Shown: positions 1-8,121, counted from the first letter of the stretch. The stretch: DNA of 34,153 nt from Candidatus Saccharibacteria bacterium UBA6664 (GCA_002455275.1 DKKO01000002.1:1-34153); one strand, 5' to 3'. Notes: a model not told the origin generated them from the sequence alone. Numbers and translations: made by a program.

Positions 1-14
1 GGTAGGCGTGGCAT
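1..14 (-). CDS. 5' end of an unknown gene leaving the left edge
   Basis: Only the first codons (M-P-R-L) lie in the window, so no product can be named. A start is supported by a strong Shine-Dalgarno-like AAGGGGAG about 11 nt upstream of the ATG, at roughly 26-33 on the minus strand. It lies downstream of rpsO and past the rpsO terminator hairpin. pnp often follows rpsO in bacteria, but the four visible residues neither support nor exclude that. Confidence 0.35.
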
Positions 15-67
15 TGTGTGGTTAACTCCCCTTTAAGTTAGAAACTACTTATGCCTATTGTAAAAGT

Positions 68-94
68 AAAACAGCCCTTTTACAAGGCTGCTTT
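68..94 (-). terminator. Rho-independent terminator of rpsO
   Basis: Read on the minus strand, AAAGCAGCC pairs with GGCTGTTTT (nine pairs, one G-U) around a short loop and is followed by ACTTTTAC. It starts about 20 nt after the rpsO stop codon. The T tract is interrupted, so strength is uncertain. Confidence 0.65.
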
Positions 95-114
95 ATCTTT
101 AGCTATACAAACGA

Positions 115-381
115 CTACTTACGTAGACCGAGTTTTGCTACAACTGCTTTGTACGCCTCAAAGTTTTTGCGCTCAAGATATTTCAGCAAACGTTTGCGCT
201 TGCCTACCATCTGGATCAACCCGCGACGAGCCATGTGGTCGTGCTTGTTGGCTTTTAGGTGTTCTGTAACCTCTTTGATACGAGCTGTCAAAATAGATAC
301 CTGTGCCTGAGGGCTTCCGACATCGTTTTTGGCAACCTGAGTCAAAGCAATTGCCTGTGCTTTGTTGTCCTTAGTTATCAT
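115..381 (-). CDS. rpsO: 30S ribosomal protein S15
   Basis: An 88-residue protein of the usual S15 length. It binds 16S rRNA and helps organise the central domain of the 30S subunit. The family's central segment is clear: GSPQAQVSILTARI, then TEHLKANKHDH and a basic GLIQMVGKRKRLLKYL helix. The start lies 24 nt after the stop of the unknown gene at 406-1056 and has no good Shine-Dalgarno sequence. Instead an extended -10 box (TGGTAAAAT, 389-397) sits 7 nt before the ATG, which suggests a leaderless transcript. A terminator hairpin follows the gene. Confidence 0.97.
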   Translation of the reverse strand: MITKDNKAQAIALTQVAKNDVGSPQAQVSILTARIKEVTEHLKANKHDHMARRGLIQMVGKRKRLLKYLERKNFEAYKAVVAKLGLRK

Positions 382-388
382 CTAGCCA

Positions 389-397
389 ATTTTACCA
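389..397 (-). promoter_or_regulatory. Extended -10 box, leaderless-type promoter of rpsO
   Basis: TGGTAAAAT on the minus strand, seven nucleotides before the rpsO ATG. A transcript starting at the usual distance would begin at or next to the start codon. It lies in the gap after the upstream gene's stop. Confidence 0.5.
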
Positions 398-405
398 GAG
401 ATAGC

Positions 406-1056
406 CTATTCGGTCAAGGCAGTATGCGCGTCACTCACCAGTGGTTTACCTTCTGCGTCTCGCTTGTCGCTAGCGCGCACCAGACGTCCCATAATTCGAT
501 ACACCATATTGGTGACCGTAACGATATCCGCATTTGCCGGAAGTTTCAGCCAAGCAACACGCTCTTCATTGCTTGCAAACTGAGCGAGCTCATTAAAAAT
601 CGTATTAAGGGCAAACATCACCTCTGGCATAACTGCATAAGCTCGGTGAAGCTCTGGGCTCAGACCATACAGGTCACTGAGTTTAGCAGACGCATCGCGC
701 ATGTCCAGTATAGGGTTAGCCCGCAAGCGTGCAGTAAAGTTACCCAGCGAACGCGGGTTTTTGTTGTAGGCATTGTTATCGTAGAGATTTGCTATAAAAT
801 CGGCATCACTATAGTCATGCGGTGCCCTAATATCTCTATCTTCTATGTCCGGCCAACCGAATACGCTATCCGCCTCACGAAAGCCGGTTGAATGAGTTAC
901 CTCAAGTGGAAATGCATCACGAGTAAGTGGGCCCCCATTTGCATGAATCGCTTTCTCTATTAAATCTGGATTTTCAAGCGCGGCGGCAATAGTCAAGCGA
1001 GCTTCATCTACCGTCTTCGGTGCGTGATATTGGTCAGTTCCGTAAAAGGTTTCCAT
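406..1056 (-). CDS. Conserved-looking protein of unknown function
   Basis: 216 residues, soluble, with no signal peptide or membrane segment. I do not recognise the family. The first half is acidic and polar (FGWPDIEDRDIRAPHDYSD). The second half is a likely helical region (MPEVMFALNTIFNELAQF, then VTNMVYRIMGRLVRA). Its placement between truB and rpsO suggests a translation-linked housekeeping role, but that is inference from context only. The ATG at 1056 is supported by an extended -10 box six nt upstream, which overlaps the truB stop codon. No Shine-Dalgarno sequence is visible. Confidence 0.8.
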   Translation of the reverse strand: METFYGTDQYHAPKTVDEARLTIAAALENPDLIEKAIHANGGPLTRDAFPLEVTHSTGFREADSVFGWPDIEDRDIRAPHDYSDADFIANLYDNNAYNKNPRSLGNFTARLRANPILDMRDASAKLSDLYGLSPELHRAYAVMPEVMFALNTIFNELAQFASNEERVAWLKLPANADIVTVTNMVYRIMGRLVRASDKRDAEGKPLVSDAHTALTE

Positions 1057-1062
1057 TTCACC

Positions 1063-1071
1063 ATTATATCA
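1063..1071 (-). promoter_or_regulatory. Extended -10 box of the 406-1056 gene, leaderless type
   Basis: TGATATAAT on the minus strand, a near-perfect extended -10, ends six nt before the ATG at 1056. It overlaps the truB stop codon (1069-1071), so the gene can be transcribed separately from truB. Confidence 0.6.
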
Positions 1072-1779
1072 GATATTTGTATAAAAGTCAATTCCTTTCG
1101 CCTCCTTTAGCCCATAGCCAGCGATAGCCGTGCGGCGCAGTTGGCTGCAGTACGCCCCGGTGCCGAGTTTTCCACCTACATCTACGGCTAAACTACGAAT
1201 ATACGTACCGCTGCCCACATGAGTGCGAATTTTTAGCTCTGGGTACGAATAACTCAACAGCTCAATGGAATGAATCGTGACGGTTCGGAGTGGAATTTCA
1301 ACCTCTTGCCCTTTTCGTGCCAATTTGTAGGCGCGCTGGCCGTTTACTTTTATAGCACTAAAGCTTGGTGGACGCTGCTGAATCTCACCAACAAATTGTT
1401 TCAAGGCAGCTTCAATGGTCTCTTCTGTGGGGACTTCAGATGAAACTGGCGTTATTTCACCTTCTGGGTCGCCCGTAGAGCTAGTTGCGCCTAGCGTAAT
1501 AGTTGCCTCATACACTTTGTCGAGTTTCAAGAATTCATCAGCCTTTTTGGTAGCATCACCAAGTAGCACGATTAACAACCCCGTGGCGAATGGATCAAGC
1601 GTGCCCGCGTGGCCAACTTTTAGCTGACGTTTGGTTGGTTTTAGGCCTTTTGACGTGTAGCTACGTCGAATCGCGCCGCGAATTTTTGCCACCACATCGA
1701 AACTTGTCCAACCAGCTGGTTTGTCGATTAATAGAATGGAATCGTCTTTCACTAGTGTTATTTTAAACAAATCGAACAT
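1069..1779 (-). CDS. truB: tRNA pseudouridine(55) synthase TruB
   Basis: 236 residues, a short form of TruB, which makes the conserved pseudouridine in the T-loop of tRNA. The N-terminal LLIDKPAGWTSFDVV and the catalytic motif HAGTLDPFATG, whose Asp is the nucleophile, are both present. So are the family motifs RPPSFSAIKVNGQRAY, with the substrate-binding basic and Tyr residues, and GSGTYIRSLAVDVG near the C-terminus. The extra C-terminal PUA domain of larger TruB proteins is absent or minimal, as expected for a reduced genome. The start at 1779 has no clear SD; a weak TAAATT box lies 8 nt upstream. Slightly later starts are possible. Confidence 0.95.
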   Translation of the reverse strand: MFDLFKITLVKDDSILLIDKPAGWTSFDVVAKIRGAIRRSYTSKGLKPTKRQLKVGHAGTLDPFATGLLIVLLGDATKKADEFLKLDKVYEATITLGATSSTGDPEGEITPVSSEVPTEETIEAALKQFVGEIQQRPPSFSAIKVNGQRAYKLARKGQEVEIPLRTVTIHSIELLSYSYPELKIRTHVGSGTYIRSLAVDVGGKLGTGAYCSQLRRTAIAGYGLKEAKGIDFYTNI

Positions 1780-1837
1780 AATCGTCGAATTTACTTCGCG
1801 AATATGTTCTTAACTAAAGGAAAAGCCAAGCGAAGCG

Positions 1838-1864
1838 ATAGGAAAAACCGCAGGTTTGTCCTAT
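1838..1864. other. Twelve-pair hairpin between the DHH-like gene and truB
   Basis: ATAGGA...TCCTAT encloses AAACC/GGTTT-type arms around a three-base loop, with a single mismatch (27 nt in all). It lies in the 100-nt gap 1780-1879. No clean T tract follows on either strand, so it may be an attenuator, a processing site or a weak terminator. The rest of the gap holds only a short T-rich stretch. Confidence 0.45.
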
Positions 1865-1879
1865 GAGGGCTTGCCCGTT

Positions 1880-3706
1880 TTATTGCCCTGGTATGGTGAA
1901 CTGATTTGGATCTTTGGGCGCGTCTGGCTGCTGAGGCGCTGGCGTGGCAGGTGCATCGCCAAAAATCTGACCTAATTGCTCGGGTGGCAATGGACCACTT
2001 GGTGGGCCAAGGCTTGGTGGTGGTGGAGGCGGAGGTAGTACTGAAAAGTCTAGCGGAGGAGGTGCTGCTTGTGCTGGCTGCTCAGTAGGAACTGGGCCCG
2101 GCAATGGTGGCAGCACAGGTGCTGGCTCTACCGGCGCAGGCATTGGTTCGCTCAGTACAGGTGCTTCTAGCGGTGGAGGTGGAAGTTCTTGATGCAATTC
2201 CCCACCGAGTGGCTGAGCACCGAGCGCTTCGGTTGGGTTATTCGCTGGGTCAAATGGTGCCGCGTCTAGTGCCGCTTGGACTTGTGCTTGCGCGTCTGCG
2301 TGTGCTTCTTCGCGCGTTTTTTGCTCTAGATCTGCAAGCGTTTCATGCGGTTCTGGAGGCAATACAGCGGAGGTGTTGGCACCTGGTTGGTCTAAGTTAA
2401 CGGTTGGAGCGGGACCATTGTTGAAAATATCGACACTTGAAGGTTCAGCAGCCGTGTTATTAGCTGTAGCGTTAAACGGCGCTTCAAACGTAGGCTGTTG
2501 GTCACCTACATATTCTCCGCTTTCATGGCTCAAGATTGTTTTGTTGCGAGGGTCGTTTGCTTCACGCTCGCTATCTTCGTGGGCTTGCTCGGTTGTAGCG
2601 TTCAGCGTGCCACCAAGCGTAGGCTCACCATCTTCCGGCGCAACGACTGGTGGCAGAACAGATTCTTTTTCACCAGCCTTTGCTTCTTGGGTTAGCTCGT
2701 AGGCCAAATCACCTGTCGCAGGCGTTACACCGGGCGCAACAGCATTTAGCTGCTCGGCAAGCTCTTCCTCGGCAGTTTTCGCGTCGGTTGGTACTTCAGC
2801 TTCTTCGTGCGAGATAGTGAGACTGCCATCGTCTTTGGCAGCGGCTTTGGTAGCATCAACCTTGGTAGATTCACCTTCTGCAAGGTCGGTTGTGCCATCA
2901 GCATGAGCCTGGTTTGTTTGTTCGGGGCCGATTTCGTGCGCTTCTTCCAGCTTGGCAGCGATAAGCTGTTGGTTTGCACCAGCAGCCATTAGTTGCGCAG
3001 CCATTGTCATGACTTTACTGGTGGTCTTGTTGTTACTAAATCTATCTGTTGAAGCCACAAGTCCTGTTAGGAATGCCGTTGCATTCTGCTCATTCAATAC
3101 GGGGCCGTCCGCCTTGAATGACTCACTCAATGAAACGAGCATTTCGCTCAAGCTACTTGCATTTGGTTCAAACCAATCAATCGTACCGAGGTCGCTTGGT
3201 GTATCTCCGCAGCTAACTGTTGCGACGGTCGCGTCGTGCAAAATACGACCATGCGCTGTTAGGGCTTTATCAAGGTCATTTTTATCTTTTACCCCCAGCG
3301 CAAGCACGAGCTCCACGTTGTAGTCACCTTGAGAAAATTCTAGATCATCACTCGAGAGCGTTGTACGGTAAGGTGTGATAAAGATTTTCACAACATCGCC
3401 TTCTACTTTGTAGCGAAGGTGGTCGGCTTTTTCTTTGTCGAGTGCAATTATGAAATCACGCAGGCTATCTACAGTATTTTCAAAGGTCTTTTCAGGGTCA
3501 AGAAACGAAATGGCCGGTGGAATATCCCCACTTACTACTGCGGTAGCATGCTTATCGAGTCCGTTAAGCATGCTGGTAAGACCCAAAGCAGCCGCTAGTT
3601 CATCGACTGATGGACTAGTACTAACAGTTACCAAAATATTGGTCGATGCGTTAATTCGCTCCGCTATCTGTTGCTTTGCGCCTTGGTTGCTGTTTTCTGT
3701 GGCCAT
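1880..3706 (-). CDS. DHH/DHHA1-like protein with a long proline-rich C-terminal tail
   Basis: 608 residues. The first ~260 resemble the DHH phosphoesterase fold of oligoribonuclease (NrnA)-like proteins. They run from the ILVTVSTSPSVDELAAALGL segment, which aligns with the usual Asp-His-Asp metal motif, through ALGVKDKNDLD to FLTGLVASTDRFSN. The metal-binding DHH residues are not preserved, so catalysis is doubtful. From about residue 270 the protein is low-complexity: acidic and Ala-rich, then poly-proline (PPPPPPPSLGPP type), a likely disordered tail. I recall this architecture from Saccharibacteria; the function is unknown. No signal peptide or membrane segment. It sits upstream of truB and is transcribed divergently from rpsT. 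The start has only a weak SD. Confidence 0.8.
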   Translation of the reverse strand: MATENSNQGAKQQIAERINASTNILVTVSTSPSVDELAAALGLTSMLNGLDKHATAVVSGDIPPAISFLDPEKTFENTVDSLRDFIIALDKEKADHLRYKVEGDVVKIFITPYRTTLSSDDLEFSQGDYNVELVLALGVKDKNDLDKALTAHGRILHDATVATVSCGDTPSDLGTIDWFEPNASSLSEMLVSLSESFKADGPVLNEQNATAFLTGLVASTDRFSNNKTTSKVMTMAAQLMAAGANQQLIAAKLEEAHEIGPEQTNQAHADGTTDLAEGESTKVDATKAAAKDDGSLTISHEEAEVPTDAKTAEEELAEQLNAVAPGVTPATGDLAYELTQEAKAGEKESVLPPVVAPEDGEPTLGGTLNATTEQAHEDSEREANDPRNKTILSHESGEYVGDQQPTFEAPFNATANNTAAEPSSVDIFNNGPAPTVNLDQPGANTSAVLPPEPHETLADLEQKTREEAHADAQAQVQAALDAAPFDPANNPTEALGAQPLGGELHQELPPPPLEAPVLSEPMPAPVEPAPVLPPLPGPVPTEQPAQAAPPPLDFSVLPPPPPPPSLGPPSGPLPPEQLGQIFGDAPATPAPQQPDAPKDPNQFTIPGQ

Positions 3707-3744
3707 TTTTTACTCGTTTTTTGATTTTTGTAGAGTTTGCATTT

Positions 3745-3774
3745 ACTTTACCATAAGCACTGTGAATTCGTCAA
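3745..3774 (-). promoter_or_regulatory. Possible promoter of the DHH-like gene
   Basis: TTGACG, an 18-nt spacer and TAAAGT read on the minus strand, about 40 nt before the ATG at 3706. The match is moderate. Confidence 0.4.
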
Positions 3775-3788
3775 TGCTTTCGCTACCC

Positions 3789-3817
3789 TTTACAAATCGG
3801 TCGTTTTCCTCTATAAT
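3789..3817 (+). promoter_or_regulatory. Consensus-type promoter of rpsT
   Basis: TTTACA, a 17-nt spacer and TATAAT. The expected transcript has a leader of about 45 nt that carries the SD AGAGGAAG (3856-3863) before the rpsT ATG. This is the clearest vegetative promoter on the plus strand. Confidence 0.8.
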
Positions 3818-3870
3818 TCAGCATTGATTAGCAATACAAACGTTTAAGTAGAACTAGAGGAAGATTTTCT

Positions 3871-4236
3871 ATGCCAATCATTAAATCAGCTATTAAGCGT
3901 GTTAAGCAGGCTAATGTACGCCGCGAACGCAACGTAGCAACCAAGCGCGCCATTAAAAGCGCTGTAAAAGCCTTTGAAGCAAAGCCTTCAAGCGAAACAT
4001 TGAGTGCTGCTCACAGCGAACTCGATAAAGCATTGAAGAAGAAGCTGCTTCACAAAAACACTGTAGCCCGTCGCAAAGCTGGTCTTGCCAAGCAAGCAAA
4101 AGCCGCTGGCGTAAAACTTGCAGCAGCTAAGAAGTCTACTGCTAAACCTGCTGCCGCTAAAAAGCCAGCTGCTAAAGCCGCAGCGAAGCCTGCTGCGAAG
4201 AAACCAGCTGCGAAAAAAGCTCCAGCCAAAAAATAA
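3871..4236 (+). CDS. rpsT: 30S ribosomal protein S20 with a histone-H1-like tail
   Basis: 121 residues against about 85-90 for typical S20. Residues 1-85 carry the family pattern: MPIIKSAIKRVKQ, RRERNVATKRAIKSAVKAF, then LDKALKKKLLHKNTVARRKAGLAK. S20 binds 16S rRNA in the body of the 30S subunit. Residues ~88-121 are an added tail of Lys, Ala and Pro with PAAKK-type repeats, similar in composition to eukaryotic histone H1 tails. The gene is monocistronic, with its own promoter, SD and terminator, and runs divergently from its left neighbour. It is the only plus-strand gene in the first 8.7 kb. Confidence 0.96.
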   Translation: MPIIKSAIKRVKQANVRRERNVATKRAIKSAVKAFEAKPSSETLSAAHSELDKALKKKLLHKNTVARRKAGLAKQAKAAGVKLAAAKKSTAKPAAAKKPAAKAAAKPAAKKPAAKKAPAKK

Positions 4237-4252
4237 TTGATTGGTCACTACA

Positions 4253-4279
4253 CTACCCGGTACCTAGCCGGGTAGTTTT
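4253..4279 (+). terminator. Terminator of rpsT
   Basis: CTACCCGG and CCGGGTAG form a perfect eight-pair stem with a seven-base loop, followed by TTTT. It starts 16 nt after the rpsT stop and abuts the stop codon of the convergent holA gene. Confidence 0.85.
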
Positions 4280-5186
4280 ATTGGTGAGCAATGTGAAGAA
4301 GTTGCTGCTCAAGCACGGCCCACACGTCTACGTCGCTCGACTTGATAGCTCGGTCGGCTTCGGCCAGGCGATTAGTAATATTCGAAATCACTTCCCTACC
4401 CAAGCGTTTACTATAGGGCTTGAGCTTTTGTAGCGAATACGGGTGAAGCCCGGTCTCGCTGGCGATCTGTGCCGCTGACTGGTCGGTTGTACTTAGAACG
4501 GCCACCTGGGTAACCTGGCTTGCGAGTAGCCCAAACACGGCATAGGGGTCTTCGGTTTGCTTCAGTCGCTCGATGATTGAAAGCACTGCTGGCGTATTGC
4601 CGTCGAGAGCTGATTGTAATAGTTCAAATACGCTATCTTGAGTCGAGCTATCGATAATATCCTCAAGTGTGAGCGTACTGTTTTGGCCTCGCAGCGCTAG
4701 TTTTTCTAGTGTGTGATACAACGCCCATTGATTGTAGCCCACGCGTTGCACTAGTTCTTGAGCAAGTTTGTTATCCAGCTTTATTTTTAGCTTGGTAGCC
4801 TGTACCTCAAGCCACGCCAGAGCCTCGTTATGGTTATGTGATGTCCATAGTTCAAACTGTTCAATATCGGTATGTTTTTGAAGCCATTTATACGTACTAG
4901 TCCGCTTATCGGGCTTAGACTCTACCAATATAAGGTGAATGTGCTCAGCAATACTACCAAGCCATGATGGAAGTTCGCCCCATAATTCGGCATTTTCCGA
5001 GAGGCTTTTTATCACTATAGTTCGCTCGTCCGCAAACAAACTCTGAGCCATTGTACTTGAAAGCAGCTGCTCACGCGTCATACTGGCACCTTCAAATATT
5101 TCAACCTGTTGCCCAGCATGAAGAACAAGCTGGCTCAGTCGCTGCTCGAGCGCAAAACTATTTTCACCTATCAATACGTGTAGCAC
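4278..5186 (-). CDS. holA: DNA polymerase III delta subunit
   Basis: 302 residues, the clamp-loader subunit that opens the beta sliding clamp. The N-terminal domain has HVLIGENSFALEQRL and later ILVESKPDKRTSTYKWLQK, which match the degenerate AAA+ core of HolA. The middle has the characteristic VGYNQWALYHTLEKLAL segment. The C-terminal domain has the PYAVFGLLASQVTQV and LHPYSLQKLKPYSKRL helices and ends with the AIKSSDVDVWAVLEQQLL collar region. The start is GTG, with a TATACT box seven nt upstream and no SD, so it is probably leaderless. It is convergent with rpsT. Confidence 0.92.
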   Translation of the reverse strand: MLHVLIGENSFALEQRLSQLVLHAGQQVEIFEGASMTREQLLSSTMAQSLFADERTIVIKSLSENAELWGELPSWLGSIAEHIHLILVESKPDKRTSTYKWLQKHTDIEQFELWTSHNHNEALAWLEVQATKLKIKLDNKLAQELVQRVGYNQWALYHTLEKLALRGQNSTLTLEDIIDSSTQDSVFELLQSALDGNTPAVLSIIERLKQTEDPYAVFGLLASQVTQVAVLSTTDQSAAQIASETGLHPYSLQKLKPYSKRLGREVISNITNRLAEADRAIKSSDVDVWAVLEQQLLHIAHQ

Positions 5187-5193
5187 TGCTACT

Positions 5194-5199
5194 AGTATA
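5194..5199 (-). promoter_or_regulatory. -10 box of holA, leaderless type
   Basis: TATACT on the minus strand, seven nt before the GTG start of holA. No SD is present in the short gap between holA and the upstream stop codon. Confidence 0.45.
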
Positions 5200-5220
5200 G
5201 CCGACTAGAACCAAGTGATG

Positions 5221-5577
5221 CTACTTCGATGTATCGGTCAGTGATTCGATGCTAATAGGTCCTACCGTGACGATCTTGTCGATTGAAGGACGATATACAA
5301 CCACTAGCCTTGCCTTCTCGTAAATGAGTAGCTTATCGCCATTTTCAGCTTGCTTTAAAAATTCTGTGTTTAGTTTTGTTGTATCTGTAACGGTAGCTAA
5401 TGCTGGCTTTTCACCAGTTGGTAAGAGCATGTGTCGTGAAACCGAAGTAGTTATCGTATTAACGTTATTAAGTCTACTGTCGTTTGCCGATATGTACCAC
5501 CAAACCACGCCCACGATAACGAGCAAAATCATGCTGCTCACCAGAAGGTATGTCCGTATTCGTGCTCTACTTATCAC
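5221..5577 (-). CDS. Small membrane-anchored protein of a CPR-conserved family
   Basis: 118 residues with one N-terminal membrane segment (about 10-32, LVSSMILLVIVGVVWWY) and an outer domain of about 85 residues. The outer domain contains LPTGEKPALATVTD, NGDKLLIYEKARLVVVYRP and KIVTVGPI. I recall this pattern from small proteins widespread in candidate-phyla genomes, usually annotated as hypothetical. The role is unknown; an envelope function is likely. Its ATG overlaps the stop of the upstream secreted protein gene (5574) by four bases, so the two are probably translated in a coupled way. Confidence 0.85.
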   Translation of the reverse strand: MISRARIRTYLLVSSMILLVIVGVVWWYISANDSRLNNVNTITTSVSRHMLLPTGEKPALATVTDTTKLNTEFLKQAENGDKLLIYEKARLVVVYRPSIDKIVTVGPISIESLTDTSK

Positions 5578-7565
5578 CGATCGGTCTCTATGTACATACG
5601 TTGAATCCTCAGCTGCTTGGCAACTGCCTCCTCAGTCTCAATACCAATTCCTACGCGCATGCTAGTCGCGCCTGCAGGTAAGTTACTTGAGGTTGAACCC
5701 TCTTGAGTAGTTCCATCAGTTACGTTATCTATTCGCCAAAAAATCGTACCATTGTTCGGATATGGTGGGGTGAACGTATATAAATCATATACCTTATTCG
5801 CCGCGTACGTTATGCCTGTGTCAATCAGGTTTTGGGTTGAATTGTCTTTAGTTGTAAACTGCCAAGCACTATCGCCACGTACAGTTGAATAACTAAAGCC
5901 GGCTCGGCTGCCCGAAGGATCATCACTGGCCATTATATTCGCCAGTGTATTTTGACTATTTAGGCCAGCAAATAATCGTACACTTGCGCTATCGATAGTG
6001 TATATTCTGGTGTTAAAGAAATAGCCATTTGACCCAACTTGACTTCCCTGGAAGAATTGCTCTATAGAGGTAACGAATCCTGCTTCGTTGCCCGAGGTTG
6101 CTGTTGTAGCAAAATTCGTAGCGTAGCCAGTATCTTGGTCGCTGGCAGGATGCGAGCGAGTTCCCGTGTATGTTACACCGCAACCGAGCGTATACATGGT
6201 AGTTCCCGTGCCTGCGCTCACCATACATATTTGATTCTGGAAGAAACTCGGCTGCAAAGGATAATCAAGCCCAGATGGTCCGCGTGCTTTCAACAGCATA
6301 CGCCCACTTACGCTTTTTGCGTATAGTCGTAGATTTCCGTCGGCTGGTGCGGCTGGGTCACTCTGGTCAGCAAGCTGTAGACCGCCTGAGGCAACGTCTA
6401 GCCCAATGTCAAACCCAGTAGTAATTTTTATCCCCGTGTCAGTGCCTGCTCCACTGGCTGGACCTTCGATTTTTAAGCCAAGATTTGAAGTACCTGCCGA
6501 TGAATCGCCCGACACGATCCTCATTCCACTCCAGGTACTGCCACTTGTTCCACCCGGTGCGTAGTCTATGCGAATTCCAGACCCCTCAATCGCCCCGCTA
6601 CCGCCTTCGTAATTTACTTTAATGGCACTGGTATTGTCTGTTGCGACAGCATTGCCGTTTGTATCAATGGTAAGTAAGTCAGTGTTAGGGGCGGTACCTG
6701 CGAGAATACCTACCCCCTTACTGGCGCTTGTGGTGGTTATCGTAGCTGGGCTCGTTGAGTTGTCGTAAGCATCTTGAAGGTTTGTAATACAGTTTTTCCA
6801 TGCCCCTTCATAGCATCGAAACTTTCCACTGTCTGAGTTGTAGTACATCGCACCATCTGAGCCTGTTGGGTCACCCGGATCTGTCTTAGTATCAAGTACA
6901 AATAACGCACCGTTTGTATCGCTTTGACCAATTGTAACCAGAGAGTTTGTTGTATCTACAGTGAAGAGGCTGGCTGCACTGTTAACCACTTTGAATGCAC
7001 TGGTGCTGGTTACATCTATCGTATTAGTGCCGGTAAATAAATTATTGGCAGCGACTTGAGCAAAAGCACTACTGTCGAGACCATCGAGTTGATCCGCATT
7101 AAATGCATAGGCGCTGGTAGCAAGTTGGTTACGCGGAGTCATCGGGCCTTCAGTCCAACTAGGACTACTAGACGTGGCTGTGGCGGCGCTAGGTAGCTCA
7201 ACCTCAAAAAATAAATCATTACTTCCATCAAAAAGTGTGCTGTCTAGCGGTACCAAGCGGCCAACACGAATAGTAAATAAACCATTGGAGACAGTAACTC
7301 CCTCACCTACCGAGACAAGGCGTTCAGCGCTCCAAAGTAGCGTGCCAGCCGTTTCATCGCTGTAGATTTTCATGCGCATATTGTAAACACCGTCGGGCAT
7401 GACATTGCCAGACGAATCCATAAGCTTACCCTGAAAATTCATACGAGTTGGTACGCTCGTTACTGCCAATACTGGCTGAACTTGCAACACAAATACTAAA
7501 GAAGCTAGCAAAATGCTTGCCTTAAGTACCCTCAGTAGTGTTCGAGTTGAATATATCGCTTGCAT
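5574..7565 (-). CDS. Large secreted surface protein, tail-fibre-like N-terminus
   Basis: 663 residues. A signal peptide (ASILLASLVFVLQVQPVLA) is followed by a domain found in tail-fibre and surface proteins: MNFQGKLMDSSGNVMPDGVYNM, then GPMTPRNQLATSAYAFNADQLDGLDSSAFAQ (to about residue 165), written here in shortened form. One module with ALFVLDTKTDPGDPTGSDG, MYYNSDSGKFRCY and WKNC follows at about 215-262, with two cysteines flanking a Trp. The C-terminal half is beta-rich and may be a jelly-roll. It is a paralogue of the protein at 10135-12381, which has three such modules. The likely role is an exported adhesin or sheath component. An extended -10 lies ~60 nt upstream. Confidence 0.85.
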   Translation of the reverse strand: MQAIYSTRTLLRVLKASILLASLVFVLQVQPVLAVTSVPTRMNFQGKLMDSSGNVMPDGVYNMRMKIYSDETAGTLLWSAERLVSVGEGVTVSNGLFTIRVGRLVPLDSTLFDGSNDLFFEVELPSAATATSSSPSWTEGPMTPRNQLATSAYAFNADQLDGLDSSAFAQVAANNLFTGTNTIDVTSTSAFKVVNSAASLFTVDTTNSLVTIGQSDTNGALFVLDTKTDPGDPTGSDGAMYYNSDSGKFRCYEGAWKNCITNLQDAYDNSTSPATITTTSASKGVGILAGTAPNTDLLTIDTNGNAVATDNTSAIKVNYEGGSGAIEGSGIRIDYAPGGTSGSTWSGMRIVSGDSSAGTSNLGLKIEGPASGAGTDTGIKITTGFDIGLDVASGGLQLADQSDPAAPADGNLRLYAKSVSGRMLLKARGPSGLDYPLQPSFFQNQICMVSAGTGTTMYTLGCGVTYTGTRSHPASDQDTGYATNFATTATSGNEAGFVTSIEQFFQGSQVGSNGYFFNTRIYTIDSASVRLFAGLNSQNTLANIMASDDPSGSRAGFSYSTVRGDSAWQFTTKDNSTQNLIDTGITYAANKVYDLYTFTPPYPNNGTIFWRIDNVTDGTTQEGSTSSNLPAGATSMRVGIGIETEEAVAKQLRIQRMYIETDR

Positions 7566-7622
7566 TCGGTCTCGCAGTTCCCAAATTGCACAGTATTGAC
7601 TATGTAAACAATGCTTGTGTTT

Positions 7623-7631
7623 AGTATACCA
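7623..7631 (-). promoter_or_regulatory. Extended -10 promoter of the 5574-7565 surface gene
   Basis: TGGTATACT on the minus strand, with a weak TTTGTA 17 nt upstream as a possible -35. It predicts a leader of about 50 nt. It lies in the 98-nt gap 7566-7663. Confidence 0.5.
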
Positions 7632-7663
7632 CTAGCCCCGTGGCATACAAAGCTTTGCGACTA

Positions 7664-8110
7664 CTATTCTTTTGCTTCGATAGCTTGGCTAACTTTGCTG
7701 TCACTGCGCAAGTTCTGCCAGAACAGCACTTGATCGGCACGAATAGCAATGCTATCTTCTGGGCCGGCTACTTGGTCACGCACCTTTACCAGTGTCGTCT
7801 GCGTTTCGGGTGTTTTATTCTTGCTTGTAGCTGGAGCTTGCACTTCTTGTGCAGTGTAGGCACCTTCAATCACCAGGTAGTTACCTTCAGTATTCTGGAG
7901 TTTACCAAAGTAGGCTTGGTTGTTGGTCAGGTATACCACTTGGTATCCGTCTGTGTTGATGCGTTGGCCGTGTGGTATTAGCCACATCCATGCAGCCAAA
8001 AAGCCAAGTAGCACTACGAGTGCGACAGGTATGACGACTAGTCGTGCTGACGGTTTACGAACTGATGCCTTTTTATGAGCAGGTTGATTGGGGTTTGAGC
8101 GTGTTTCCAT
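7664..8110 (-). CDS. Membrane-anchored protein of a CPR-conserved family
   Basis: 148 residues. A basic N-terminus is followed by one membrane segment (about 25-46, VVIPVALVVLLGFLAAWMW) and an outer domain with YQVVYLTNNQAYFGKL, NYLVIEGAY, then LVKVRDQVAGPEDS and ADQVLFWQNLRSDSKV. I recall this YFGKL...GPEDS...LFW pattern from many Patescibacteria, where it is a single-copy hypothetical. The function is unknown. An extended -10 box sits 11 nt before the ATG with no SD, so a very short leader or none is likely. Confidence 0.85.
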   Translation of the reverse strand: METRSNPNQPAHKKASVRKPSARLVVIPVALVVLLGFLAAWMWLIPHGQRINTDGYQVVYLTNNQAYFGKLQNTEGNYLVIEGAYTAQEVQAPATSKNKTPETQTTLVKVRDQVAGPEDSIAIRADQVLFWQNLRSDSKVSQAIEAKE

Positions 8111-8121
8111 AAGTAGTATTT

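Noticed and set aside
259..891. 210-codon plus-strand frame opposite rpsO and the 406 gene
   Set aside because: Shadow of real minus-strand genes; no promoter or SD and no known family.
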